Source of the DNA: Ruminococcus flavefaciens
GTDB taxonomy: Bacteria > Bacillota > Clostridia > Oscillospirales > Ruminococcaceae
Reading direction: 5' to 3'
Length of the DNA stretch: 64,000 nt
Assembly (NCBI RefSeq): GCF_900108555.1
Contig: NZ_FNWV01000001.1
Coordinates: forward strand, 62,001 to 126,000
Shown here: one piece after another, positions 18,389 through 26,383 of the stretch
Layout of the letters: every line of letters begins with the position of its first letter
How positions within the stretch are numbered: position 1 is the stretch's first letter
Translations under genes and position numbers: made by a program
The notes under the pieces: model-generated
What the model saw: the letters and a program-made list of their open reading frames with translations, nothing else
The model's database searches: none
Told to the model about the DNA's origin: nothing

Positions 18389-19294
18389 TTACTGAAGGAT
18401 AACAGGCTCAAGCTCAAGCTGATAGCCTGTTTTCTCCTTTACTATCGTTTTAACTTTATCACAAAGTTCAAGTACATCAGCGCAAGTCGCGTACCCTTTG
18501 TTGATAACAAAACCACTGTGTTTTTCGCTAACCATAGCACCGCCGCAGGTAAGTCCTTTAAGTCCGCACTGATCTATCAGAAGCGAGGCATAACTTCCCT
18601 CTGGACGCTTGAAAGTACTTCCTGCACTTGGATATTCAAGAGGCTGTTTAGAACTTCTTTTAGCCATACATTCGGACATTGCCTTCTTAATTTCATCTAA
18701 ATTGCCTGATTTCAGTTCAAGAGTAACAGATGTGATAACATTTGTTGTTCCCGAAAAAAAGCTTTGTCTGTAAGACAGCTGCATATCATCTTTGCTTATG
18801 GTACGGATTTCACAGTTTTCATCAATGTACTCAGCAGAAACTACAACGTCCTTCATTTCACTGCCGTAAGCACCTGCATTCATATACAATGCACCGCCCA
18901 CAGTTCCCGGAATACCAAAGAGATTTTCCATGCCTGTAAGACCTAATTGCTGTGCACGAACACAAGCTGATGCAAGAAGGACGCCTGCATCGCACTTTAT
19001 TGTATTACCGTTTATCTCCATATGCGAAAAATCGCTTCCGAAAAGCAAGATAACACCATCATATCCATCGTCAGAAACAAGCACATTGCTGCCTCTTCCA
19101 AGGATACCGTACTTTATTCCTTTTGTTTTCATATATCTGATAAGCTCAGCTGCCGACTTTGCAGAATTGACACTGATAAGAGCTCTGCATGGGCCGCCGA
19201 AACGAAATGTTATATAATCACTAAGTGAACACTCGGGAGTGATCTTGCACCCAAATTTTTCGCAAAGCTTTGATAATTCATTTATGTCTATCAT
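18389..19294 (-). CDS. murB: UDP-N-acetylenolpyruvoylglucosamine reductase
   Basis: FAD enzyme that reduces UDP-GlcNAc-enolpyruvate to UDP-MurNAc in peptidoglycan precursor synthesis. The start chosen at 19294 gives MIDINELSKLCEK and 301 residues, with AGGGGGA six bases upstream. Readings that start further upstream have no ribosome site. Visible are the FAD-binding GRGSNVLVSDDG, FGIPGTVGGALYMNAGAYG, the YRQSFF stretch, PSAGSTFKRP and the C-terminal EKTGYQLELEPVI. It lies 40 bases after hprK. Confidence 0.96.
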   Translation of the reverse strand: MIDINELSKLCEKFGCKITPECSLSDYITFRFGGPCRALISVNSAKSAAELIRYMKTKGIKYGILGRGSNVLVSDDGYDGVILLFGSDFSHMEINGNTIKCDAGVLLASACVRAQQLGLTGMENLFGIPGTVGGALYMNAGAYGSEMKDVVVSAEYIDENCEIRTISKDDMQLSYRQSFFSGTTNVITSVTLELKSGNLDEIKKAMSECMAKRSSKQPLEYPSAGSTFKRPEGSYASLLIDQCGLKGLTCGGAMVSEKHSGFVINKGYATCADVLELCDKVKTIVKEKTGYQLELEPVILQ

Positions 19295-19334
19295 TATTTC
19301 CCCCTGGATCATATTAGTATGTAGTTCTTCATTA

Positions 19335-20294
19335 TCAGAATGCGTCATAATCACGAACAACTTCCTTAGGATCTGATTCCATTCCAAGACGGTTAAGAAG
19401 CTCACGAGCAGCATTATAGCCCATTTTCTTCTGTCTGTTATTCATAGCTGCTACTTCAAGGATAACAGCAAGGTTACGTCCCGGTTTTACAGGGATAGTA
19501 AGTGAAGGTATCTTTACACCAAGAAGACTTACGAACTCTGTGTCAACGCCCATTCTGTCATATACTTTTTCGGAATTCCACTGTTCAAGCTCAACAACAA
19601 GATCAATCTTTTCTGTCATCTTAACAGCACCGATACCGAAGAGTCGTCTTGCATTTATGATACCGATACCGCGGAGTTCAAGGAAGTGTCTGATATTATC
19701 AGGTGAGCTTCCTACAAGGCTTATATTAGATACCTTTCTGATCTCAACAGCATCATCTGCAACAAGTCTGTGACCTCTTTTTACCAGCTCGATAGCTGTT
19801 TCACTCTTACCGACACCGCTTTCACCTGTAATAAATACACCTTCACCGTATATCTCTATGAGAACGCCGTGTCTTGTTATTCGTGGAGCAAGTGTAAGAT
19901 TAAGGAATGCAATAAGACCTGCAATAAAGTTTGAAGTACTTTCCTTGCTTCTGAGAAGTGGTACTTCATACTCCTTTGCAAGCTCAAGCATTTCTGCAAA
20001 ATACGGAAGTTCCCTTGTGATTATAAGAGCAGGGATACGCTGAGCAAAAAGAAGCTGCAAACGCTCACGTCTGGTCTTTTCGTCAATAGTTGAAAGATAG
20101 GCAAATTCCATTTTACCGATGATCTGGATACGCTCGGGATTAAAATACTCATAAAATCCCATAAGCTGCAAGCCTGGACGATTAACATCATTTTCATCGA
20201 TCATGATCTCATTTGCGTCTTTATGAATAAAGATCGCTTCAAGTTTGAATTCTTCGATCAACTTCTGAAGAGAGACTTTAAAATTATCTGCCAT
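19335..20294 (-). CDS. hprK: HPr kinase/phosphorylase
   Basis: Phosphorylates Ser46 of HPr in response to glycolytic intermediates and so drives carbon catabolite control through CcpA. The 319-residue protein has an N-terminal domain and the C-terminal kinase domain with Walker A GESGVGKS (about residue 155-162), ADDAVEI, and the HprK signature ELRGIGIINARRLFG. The ATG at 20294 is chosen because GGAG lies six bases before it. The in-frame ATG four codons upstream overlaps that site. Confidence 0.97.
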   Translation of the reverse strand: MADNFKVSLQKLIEEFKLEAIFIHKDANEIMIDENDVNRPGLQLMGFYEYFNPERIQIIGKMEFAYLSTIDEKTRRERLQLLFAQRIPALIITRELPYFAEMLELAKEYEVPLLRSKESTSNFIAGLIAFLNLTLAPRITRHGVLIEIYGEGVFITGESGVGKSETAIELVKRGHRLVADDAVEIRKVSNISLVGSSPDNIRHFLELRGIGIINARRLFGIGAVKMTEKIDLVVELEQWNSEKVYDRMGVDTEFVSLLGVKIPSLTIPVKPGRNLAVILEVAAMNNRQKKMGYNAARELLNRLGMESDPKEVVRDYDAF

Positions 20295-20335
20295 AACAAA
20301 CTCCATTCTCCGATCTGTGATCGGGAATTATTTTT

Positions 20336-21538
20336 TTAGCCGAGTACATATGAATCGAACCCGTATTCGACTATTTCATCCTTCGCGTCAAGAAGATCCT
20401 GAGTGCTGAGAGTTTCACCGGAAACTCTTACAGCAACATTGAAATCTTCAACATCCTCACTTACAAGATCAAGCATTTTCCTTACATTATCTGCCGTTGT
20501 GCCTGTAAACTCGTAAACCGTTTCATCTGTATACACACCATAGCTGATAGTATCAAGGTCTATATTCAGTATTACAGAGTTTACTTTAAGCAGCATTGGC
20601 TGAAGTATATCTGTTTTTCCTTTAAGAAGATCCGAGGCATTTACCTCAAGTATCATTGAAGAGCCCTTGCTCATTATTGTTTCATACATCGTATTGGCTG
20701 CCGACGTAAGAGCCATATATCTGTCAGCACTTACGACCTTATCGCCAAGATATTCCACATCGCTTGGTCTGAAATCAGGAAAGATAAAATCATAGCATAC
20801 AACTTTATCAAAACCTGCTTCAGCGACCTCTTCAACGATATCATTATTATAGTTTACAGATCCCTGTGAAAAGGGATTCATCCACGGCTTTCCGCCTGCT
20901 TCCACACTATTATCTATCCACTGTGAACCGTCCTCAACAGTAAGATAGCTCATATCGCGGAAATAATTAGGCACAACATTATCATAAAATGTACTCACAG
21001 TTGCAACAGGCTTATAACCGGCTGATGATATTGCCGAAACTATATCACTGAGCTTACACGTTGAACGAACTATGCCTGACGAATTTGCATAATAATTATT
21101 TGTTGCGTAATAGATATCTCCTCCGCTAACTTTCAGAGGAACTTCTACATATTTTATATCCTGATCTGCAGGAACACGCTTCAAAGCAGCTTTTACTGCC
21201 TGAATGTCTGAAATATCCAGCGGATCAAGCGTATATGCACGATATTGCTCTGCACTTTGTACAGGGGCAACAGATAAAGTCGGCTCTTCTGTAATAGGCT
21301 GACCATTTTCATCGGTTGCTATTTCATTCTCAGAGATAGTTGATGTGGGTGATGTATTATCGCCCTTTTTCTTTGAATAGTTTATCAGAGGTTCAGCTAC
21401 ACTGTATCCGATAAAACCTATTCCGCCGATAAGCAGAACTGTCAAACCTACAGAAAAAGCTTTCCCAACAGGACTTTTACCATAGTAATTCTTTTCTTTG
21501 GTCTTATAGATCTTCCTACCTTTATTTTTGAACTTCAT
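20336..21538 (-). CDS. Membrane-anchored DUF4015 (glycoside hydrolase-like) protein
   Basis: A 400-residue protein with a very basic N terminus, one membrane segment at about residues 26-48, an Asn/Thr/Ser/Pro-rich spacer, and an extracytoplasmic domain. This last part resembles DUF4015, a TIM-barrel family predicted to be glycosidase-like: KYVEVPLKVSGGDIYYATNN, AGYKPVATVSTFYDN, GGKPWMNPFSQGSVNYN and FDKVVCYDFIFPDF. The substrate is unknown. The ribosome site GGAGAG precedes ATG. It lies 31 bases after the rnfA-like gene and 41 before hprK, in the same run. A cell-wall or surface-glycan role is inference. Confidence 0.78.
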   Translation of the reverse strand: MKFKNKGRKIYKTKEKNYYGKSPVGKAFSVGLTVLLIGGIGFIGYSVAEPLINYSKKKGDNTSPTSTISENEIATDENGQPITEEPTLSVAPVQSAEQYRAYTLDPLDISDIQAVKAALKRVPADQDIKYVEVPLKVSGGDIYYATNNYYANSSGIVRSTCKLSDIVSAISSAGYKPVATVSTFYDNVVPNYFRDMSYLTVEDGSQWIDNSVEAGGKPWMNPFSQGSVNYNNDIVEEVAEAGFDKVVCYDFIFPDFRPSDVEYLGDKVVSADRYMALTSAANTMYETIMSKGSSMILEVNASDLLKGKTDILQPMLLKVNSVILNIDLDTISYGVYTDETVYEFTGTTADNVRKMLDLVSEDVEDFNVAVRVSGETLSTQDLLDAKDEIVEYGFDSYVLG

Positions 21539-21569
21539 TAATTTACTCTCCTATATCAGTATATTGCAA

Positions 21570-22142
21570 TTATTTAAGTGAATATACTGCCATTGATATA
21601 ATTCCAAGATATACAAGCATTGCCGGAAATCCTCTGAAAGCAGCAGGAACTTTTGCAGAATTAAGTTTTCTGTAAGCCACTGTAAGGATAAGTGCTGCAA
21701 TAATAAAACCTATTCCTGCCTCAAATCCGGCAGAAACATATCCCCCGAGTTCAAATAAAGAACTGTCCATTGACGCTCTTTTGCTTATTGTAAAAAGCGT
21801 TCCCATAACTGCACAGTTAAAGGCAGATACATGGATATATTTTCGGAAATCCTCAAAATAACTTCTTCCTACATAATAAACTGCTGTAAGGAGAAGTATA
21901 TAGAGTATACCGATTATCAATGTATAAAATAATAATCTCAGATCAGAAAACGATGCCGGAAGTTCAGCATCTATCAAATAAGCCGCAGCTGAACCGATAG
22001 TCGTGAACAGTGTTATCACACAGGCTGTACCGACAAGATTTTTTCTGCTTCCTGCCGCAATAAAAATCGTACTTGTTCCCAAAGCCTGAGACAATATAAG
22101 GTTAGCAGCAAGCAGCGTAATAAGATCATTTATCAGAAACAC
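21570..22142 (-). CDS. RnfA-like integral membrane protein, one cluster Cys missing
   Basis: Homologue of RnfA/NqrE, the membrane subunit that shares an intramembrane iron-sulfur site with RnfE. About six membrane helices over 190 residues. Alignment with RnfA is visible by eye: NLILSQALGTSTIF matches the usual NFVLSxFLGICPF, but the cluster Cys is Ser24. FNCAVMG keeps the second Cys (Cys110). The C-terminal PAAFRGFPAMLVYLGIISMA matches PEAFKGFPxALITAGLMSLA. Start: GTG at 22142 has GGAG eight bases upstream; a GTG three codons earlier overlaps that site. Overlaps the rnfE-like gene by 17 bases. Confidence 0.85.
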   Translation of the reverse strand: MFLINDLITLLAANLILSQALGTSTIFIAAGSRKNLVGTACVITLFTTIGSAAAYLIDAELPASFSDLRLLFYTLIIGILYILLLTAVYYVGRSYFEDFRKYIHVSAFNCAVMGTLFTISKRASMDSSLFELGGYVSAGFEAGIGFIIAALILTVAYRKLNSAKVPAAFRGFPAMLVYLGIISMAVYSLK

Positions 22143-22761
22143 TTGCTTCACTCCTTACCTGTCTGTGATCTTTTGATACAAGTGAACGTATAAATCTGTA
22201 TACACCACACATCAGTCCGAGGAATATAAAACCTCCGAAAGGCTGTGATAGTCCGCTTATAAGTGTATTCACATCAACAATCTTGCTATTTATAGTACCA
22301 TATGCAAAAAGCTCACGCAAAAAACCCGTTAACAGCATAACTGCATCAAATCCAATAATGCAGAATATGAGCGAGATCATCATATCAAGCTTTTTCATTT
22401 TAAAGAACTTTGCCTCAGTCTGAAAAACAATAAGTGAATTTACTGCAAGAAGCGGATAATATATGCCAATTCTTTCTATAGAATCAGGATAGAACTCCTC
22501 AGCAGCTAGTTTTACAGGTACATAAACTGCCGCAGATATAAGTGCATAAATGATTATTTTTGCAGTATAAGGCAATTTTTTCGGAACAAACGAAGAAATA
22601 AGCACCGATAAAAATGTTATGGCTGAAAAAGCATATATCAGTGCCATAGCATTTTTCAGAGTATCTCCGCATATTATAACGGGAGAAATGACCATAAGTC
22701 CCGAAAGGACGATATTATCGTGAAGAATACCGCCGAAGAGATTTTTCTTGCGACTATTCAC
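22126..22761 (-). CDS. RnfE-like integral membrane protein, both cluster Cys missing
   Basis: Homologue of RnfE/NqrD, 211 residues with about six membrane helices. ILHDNIVLSGLMVISP matches the usual ENPVxVxxLGxCP, but the Cys is Ser26. IGIYYPLLAVNSLIVFQTEAK matches GIFIPLIVVNCIILGRAEA, with the second Cys as Ser109. A C-terminal FGGFIFLGLMCGV matches the RnfE end. The start is GTG with AAGGAG ten bases upstream, inside the end of the rnfD-like gene (8-base overlap). Loss of both ligands makes classical electron transfer through this subunit unlikely, which is inference. Confidence 0.85.
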   Translation of the reverse strand: MNSRKKNLFGGILHDNIVLSGLMVISPVIICGDTLKNAMALIYAFSAITFLSVLISSFVPKKLPYTAKIIIYALISAAVYVPVKLAAEEFYPDSIERIGIYYPLLAVNSLIVFQTEAKFFKMKKLDMMISLIFCIIGFDAVMLLTGFLRELFAYGTINSKIVDVNTLISGLSQPFGGFIFLGLMCGVYRFIRSLVSKDHRQVRSEASVSDK

Positions 22762-23749
22762 CTTCAGTCATCTCCTTTCCTGCTGTTACACTCTCAGAAG
22801 CTTCATTATCTTTCTCAGATGTATGCTCCGAAGCAGCCTTTTCGATCCGTTTTTCAAGATTCTTAAAGCCAAGAGCTATAGGAGTAAAGAGTACGGAAAC
22901 AATGACTATAGCATTTTCTTTTGCCATTGTAAGTACAAGTACATAAGATATGACACCTATGAAAAGTCCGTAAAAAAAAGCATAATAGTTTCTTTTGGGT
23001 GCGATCCTGATATCTGACACTATATATATAGCCGAAAAAAGAACCATATTCATAACAAGAGAATATTTGAAAGAATCAGCCCTTGAGCTTATCATAGGAG
23101 TAACGCAAGCAAAAAATCCAGTGCCGAATACTGTTCCGATAAACGCTCCTGCTGAAATACTTCTTCTGAAAATGAGAACCACAGCAGCTACAACAAGGAG
23201 CAGTATGCTTACAGAACCGCATGGTCCGCTGAAATTACCGAGCAGCAGCTCAAAATCAGTATGATCAACATTTCCTGTCATATTAAAAGTATGAGATGCA
23301 GAATTAACAAGACCTGTTGGTTTCTCAAATATACCAGTCTTTACATGAGGTTCTGTGTACTGTAAAAGCTGATGTCCCCATGAAGTAAGCACAAAAATAT
23401 ATGCCGCAGCCGCAGGCGAAAAGATCATATTCAATCGTCCGCCAAAAACATTCTTTGCAGCAATAATAGCAAAAAGAACTGCTATTACTGCTATTTTATA
23501 ATCCATGACAGCAGGAAACATCAGTGCAAGGATCATAGCATCAGATGTACAAGTAAGATCATCGGCTGTAAAGCGTCTCTTCATCATTCTAAGCGAAACA
23601 ATTTCAGCAATGACAGCTGTAATAACACAAACTCCCGCAAGCACGACAGAACGTATTCCATAATAGAAATACGACATAAGTTCCAGAGTGAGAAGAGTTA
23701 TCATGATATCAAGCCAGATAAGGCGTTCTTTTCTTGCTTTTTTCAGCAT
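22754..23749 (-). CDS. RnfD-like integral membrane protein, no visible flavinylation motif
   Basis: Homologue of RnfD/NqrB, 331 residues and about nine to ten membrane helices. Recognised by SDAMILALMFPAVMDYKIAV, AKNVFGGRLNMIFSPAAAAY, LLLGNFSGPCGSVSILLL and the late ISSRADSFKYSLVMNMVLFSAIYIVSDI. In RnfD the covalent FMN is carried by Thr in an S/T-GAT motif after the first conserved block. Here the matching segment (about residues 144-157) reads PTGLVNSASHTFNM and no such motif is seen. The C-terminal tail is long and Glu/Ser rich. Its ATG overlaps the rpe stop by seven bases, so it is translationally coupled to rpe. Confidence 0.85.
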   Translation of the reverse strand: MLKKARKERLIWLDIMITLLTLELMSYFYYGIRSVVLAGVCVITAVIAEIVSLRMMKRRFTADDLTCTSDAMILALMFPAVMDYKIAVIAVLFAIIAAKNVFGGRLNMIFSPAAAAYIFVLTSWGHQLLQYTEPHVKTGIFEKPTGLVNSASHTFNMTGNVDHTDFELLLGNFSGPCGSVSILLLVVAAVVLIFRRSISAGAFIGTVFGTGFFACVTPMISSRADSFKYSLVMNMVLFSAIYIVSDIRIAPKRNYYAFFYGLFIGVISYVLVLTMAKENAIVIVSVLFTPIALGFKNLEKRIEKAASEHTSEKDNEASESVTAGKEMTEGE

Positions 23750-24402
23750 GACTTGCCTTCCTTGAGAACAGCAGCTGCCGACTTCATATCATCTGATGTA
23801 AAAAGATAACTTCCCGAAACAAGAACGTTTGCTCCTGCATTCAAGACAATAGATGCAGTTTTATCATTTATACCGCCGTCGACCTCAATATCTGTTTCAA
23901 TTCCAATAGAATTTACTTTTTCTCTTAATTTCTTTATTTTATCAGCAGTTTCAGGTATAAAACTCTGACCGCCAAATCCCGGCTCGACAGTCATAACAAG
24001 AACCATATCAAGATACGGGAGATATTCATAAACAGCTTCCGCAGGAGTTGCAGGCTTTATTGCGATCGCTGCCTTTACGCCACATTCTTTTATAGCTTTT
24101 ATCGTTTCAAGTGTATCGCTTTCGCTCTCAATGTGAAAAGATATGATATCCGCGCCAAATTCAGCAAATCTTTTTGCATATTTTAAAGGATCTGCGATCA
24201 TAAGGTGAACATCAAGTGTCATATCTGTCGCACTTCTTACTTGTTGAAGAACAGGAAGTCCGAATGTAATATTATTGACAAATATGCCGTCCATTACATC
24301 AAAATGCAGCATATCAATATCACTTTTCTCAAGTTTTCTTATTTCATTCCTAAAATCGAGCATATCTGCACTCAGTACAGATGCTGAAACATAGTTTTTC
24401 AA
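23743..24402 (-). CDS. rpe: Ribulose-phosphate 3-epimerase
   Basis: Interconverts ribulose-5-phosphate and xylulose-5-phosphate in the pentose phosphate pathway. The 219-residue TIM barrel has VSASVLSADMLDF, LHFDVMDGIFVNNITFG (metal-binding His and Asp), DVHLMI, MTVEPGFGGQSFI and DIEVDGGINDKTA, all family hallmarks. The start is TTG at 24402. First gene of the long minus-strand run down to dnaE, driven by a good promoter. In many bacteria rpe follows rsgA, so its coupling to the rnf-like genes is unusual. Confidence 0.97.
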   Translation of the reverse strand: MKNYVSASVLSADMLDFRNEIRKLEKSDIDMLHFDVMDGIFVNNITFGLPVLQQVRSATDMTLDVHLMIADPLKYAKRFAEFGADIISFHIESESDTLETIKAIKECGVKAAIAIKPATPAEAVYEYLPYLDMVLVMTVEPGFGGQSFIPETADKIKKLREKVNSIGIETDIEVDGGINDKTASIVLNAGANVLVSGSYLFTSDDMKSAAAVLKEGKSC

Positions 24403-24427
24403 ATAATCACTTCTTCCGTATTTTGAC

Positions 24428-24446
24428 CGCCTATTTCAGTAGGCGA
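24428..24446 (-). promoter_or_regulatory. Hairpin in the rpe leader
   Basis: CGCCTA pairs with TAGGCG around a 6-base loop, between the rpe promoter and its start. It matches no riboswitch class that I recognise. Confidence 0.4.
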
Positions 24447-24476
24447 TAGTAAATCTTTCTTAATCCATACACTATT

Positions 24477-24505
24477 ATTATATAATATTTATTGCAGAAC
24501 GTCAA
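24477..24505 (-). promoter_or_regulatory. Promoter of the rpe-rnf-hprK-murB-whiA-dnaE run
   Basis: Minus-strand TTGACG (24505-24500), 17-bp spacer, TATAAT (24482-24477). No other promoter or terminator was seen by eye before dnaE ends. Confidence 0.8.
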
Positions 24506-24602
24506 TATACTTATATTGTTTTTTATTTTATTTTTTTGTCCCCACTATATTTCCCAAGCTTTTACGCATATTATTCTCTATATCACATTGGAGGTAATTC
24601 AT

Positions 24603-25286
24603 ATGCTGACCGAACTTTTAAGGAGCTTATTATTCTTCGCACTTCACATTGATAATACTTCTGTATTTCCTAAACCCTTATCCTCAAAGGAAGAAAAAGA
24701 GTATTTCTATAAAATGTCAAACGGAGATACATCTGCACGTTCAAAGTTAATTGAACATAACCTTAGGCTTGTAGCACATATTGTAAAGAAATACGCTTCG
24801 ACCTCTGACGAACAGGATGAGCTCATTTCCGTTGGAACTGTTGGATTAATAAAAGCTGTATCAACTTTTAATTATACAAAAGGTGCGAAATTCTCGACTT
24901 ACGCAAGCAGATGCATCGAAAATGAAATTCTTATGCAATACCGTGCCGCCAAAAAATCCGCAGGAGATATTTATATAAACGAGCCTGTTGAAACAGATAA
25001 AGACGGAAATTCAGTGACTCTAATGGATCTGATAGATGACGGAACTGATATACACGAACAAGTAGATACGCTTATACGTTCTCGGCAGTTATACAGTTTT
25101 CTGAAAGAATGTCTCGAACAGCGTGAATTCGATATAATTGTTTATAGATACGGACTATATGGAACTTCACCGCATACGCAAAACGAAACTGCCTCTAAAC
25201 TTGGTATATCGCGGTCATATGTTTCAAGACTCGAAAAAAAATCTATCAGCAAATTAAAGAAAATGTTTGAAAGTAATACACTGTAA
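24603..25286 (+). CDS. sigK: RNA polymerase sigma factor, SigK type
   Basis: Resembles the late mother-cell sporulation sigma factor K. At 227 residues it has a short hydrophobic N-terminal pro-like segment (about residues 1-20), then FPKPLSSKEEKEY, which aligns with the FPQPLSS of Bacillus SigK. Regions 2 (LIEHNLRLVAHIVKKYAS; DELISVGTVGLIKAV; ENEILMQYRAAKKS) and 4 (NETASKLGISRSYVSRLEKKSISKL) follow. The ATG at 24603 has GGAGG nine bases upstream; the frame is open further upstream but without a ribosome site. The gene is uninterrupted. Its presence suggests sporulation capacity or a descendant of it. SigE or another SigF/G-group factor is the alternative, but the N terminus favours SigK. Confidence 0.82.
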   Translation: MLTELLRSLLFFALHIDNTSVFPKPLSSKEEKEYFYKMSNGDTSARSKLIEHNLRLVAHIVKKYASTSDEQDELISVGTVGLIKAVSTFNYTKGAKFSTYASRCIENEILMQYRAAKKSAGDIYINEPVETDKDGNSVTLMDLIDDGTDIHEQVDTLIRSRQLYSFLKECLEQREFDIIVYRYGLYGTSPHTQNETASKLGISRSYVSRLEKKSISKLKKMFESNTL

Positions 25287-25303
25287 AGTAAACCTATGAT
25301 ACA

Positions 25304-25332
25304 TTGTACTTATGCCAAAACTATGATATAAT
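25304..25332 (+). promoter_or_regulatory. Promoter of the epimerase gene
   Basis: A TTGTAC -35-like box (25304-25309), 17-bp spacer, TATAAT (25327-25332) with an extended TGA. Confidence 0.65.
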
Positions 25333-25362
25333 TTAAGCAACCTATATTTCAGGAGGAAGTAC

Positions 25363-26262
25363 ATGGATATTCTTGTAACAGGCGGAACAGTTTTTGCCAG
25401 CAGATATACTGCTGAATATTTTTCTAAACGAGGCAGCACTGTATATGTATTAAACCGCGGCAGCAAACCACAGTCAAAAAATGTCATTCCTATAATCGGC
25501 GACAGAAAAGCTCTCGGAAACACACTGAAACCGTATCATTTCGATGCGGTTATAGATGTAACAGCCTATAATTCAGAAGATGTCGAGCTGCTGATTAACG
25601 GATTGGAAAGCTTTGATAAATATATTCTTATAAGTTCAAGCGCAGTATATCCCGAAACATTACCGCAGCCTTTCTGTGAAACAATGAAAATCGGTCCGAA
25701 TTCAATATGGGGAAAATACGGTACCGATAAAATTGCTGCCGAAAATGCCTTATTGCAGCGATGTCCCTATGCGTATATTATCAGACCGCCTTATCTTTGC
25801 GGACCTATGAACAATCTTTACCGTGAATCTTTTGTTTTTGAATGTGCAGAACAGGACAGACCTTTCTATCTGCCTGAAAACGGCAGTATGAAGCTTCAAT
25901 TCTTTCATATTGGTGATCTATGCAGATTGATTGAAAAAATACTCATTTCAGATGTAAAAGAACACCTTTTCAATACAGGATACCCTGTTCCTGTTAGTAT
26001 CAAAGAATGGGTATCTCTTTGCTATTCAATTATCGGCAAAACTCCAATATTTAAGAATGTGGAAGCTGAAATAGCACAGAGAAGCTATTTCCCCTTTTAC
26101 AAATATGAGTATCTTTTGAATGTTGAACGAATGAATAATATTCTTCCTGATCTTACTCCATTAAATGATTCTCTCAAAGAATCGTATGAATGGTTCAGAA
26201 ACAACCGTGAACTTATAATAAAAAAGCCGCTTATAGATTATATTGAAAATAATCTGGCTTGA
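25363..26262 (+). CDS. NAD(P)-dependent epimerase/dehydratase-like protein (SDR)
   Basis: A 299-residue extended or atypical SDR with a Rossmann fold. The nucleotide-binding start is ILVTGGTVFASR, a TGGxxFxxR form seen in atypical SDRs rather than the classical TGxxGxxG. Further stretches are VIDVTAYNSEDV, LISSSAVYPET (SS-x-x-Y), a WGKYGTDKIAAE stretch giving a YxxxK, and IRPPYLCGP. The substrate is unknown; a nucleotide-sugar or mRNA-binding-like SDR is possible. The ribosome site AGGAGGA lies five bases before ATG. It is flanked by sigK and dnaD, with its own promoter. Confidence 0.82.
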   Translation: MDILVTGGTVFASRYTAEYFSKRGSTVYVLNRGSKPQSKNVIPIIGDRKALGNTLKPYHFDAVIDVTAYNSEDVELLINGLESFDKYILISSSAVYPETLPQPFCETMKIGPNSIWGKYGTDKIAAENALLQRCPYAYIIRPPYLCGPMNNLYRESFVFECAEQDRPFYLPENGSMKLQFFHIGDLCRLIEKILISDVKEHLFNTGYPVPVSIKEWVSLCYSIIGKTPIFKNVEAEIAQRSYFPFYKYEYLLNVERMNNILPDLTPLNDSLKESYEWFRNNRELIIKKPLIDYIENNLA

Positions 26263-26323
26263 TAAAACTTGATCATAATAAAAGTGCACTATTTGCTTAT
26301 CGTTTGATTGTATAATTTGTACA

Positions 26324-26352
26324 GTGACAACTCTCTAAAAATATGTTATAAT
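26324..26352 (+). promoter_or_regulatory. Promoter of dnaD-dnaC
   Basis: GTGACA (26324-26329), 17-bp spacer, TATAAT (26347-26352) with an extended TGT. It overlaps an upstream in-frame ATG and so fixes the TTG start of dnaD. Confidence 0.8.
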
Positions 26353-26383
26353 GTTTTTTACAGTGTTTTTGGAGGTGTATTCG

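Noticed and set aside
24428..24446. Riboswitch in the rpe leader
   Set aside because: Only one 6-bp hairpin is visible and no known aptamer pattern (no purine, SAM, glycine, TPP, FMN or preQ1 signature was seen).
24492..24602. Longer SigK frame from 24492
   Set aside because: The extension is AT-rich with no ribosome site; GGAGG precedes the ATG at 24603, and the longer frame start lies inside the divergent rpe promoter region.
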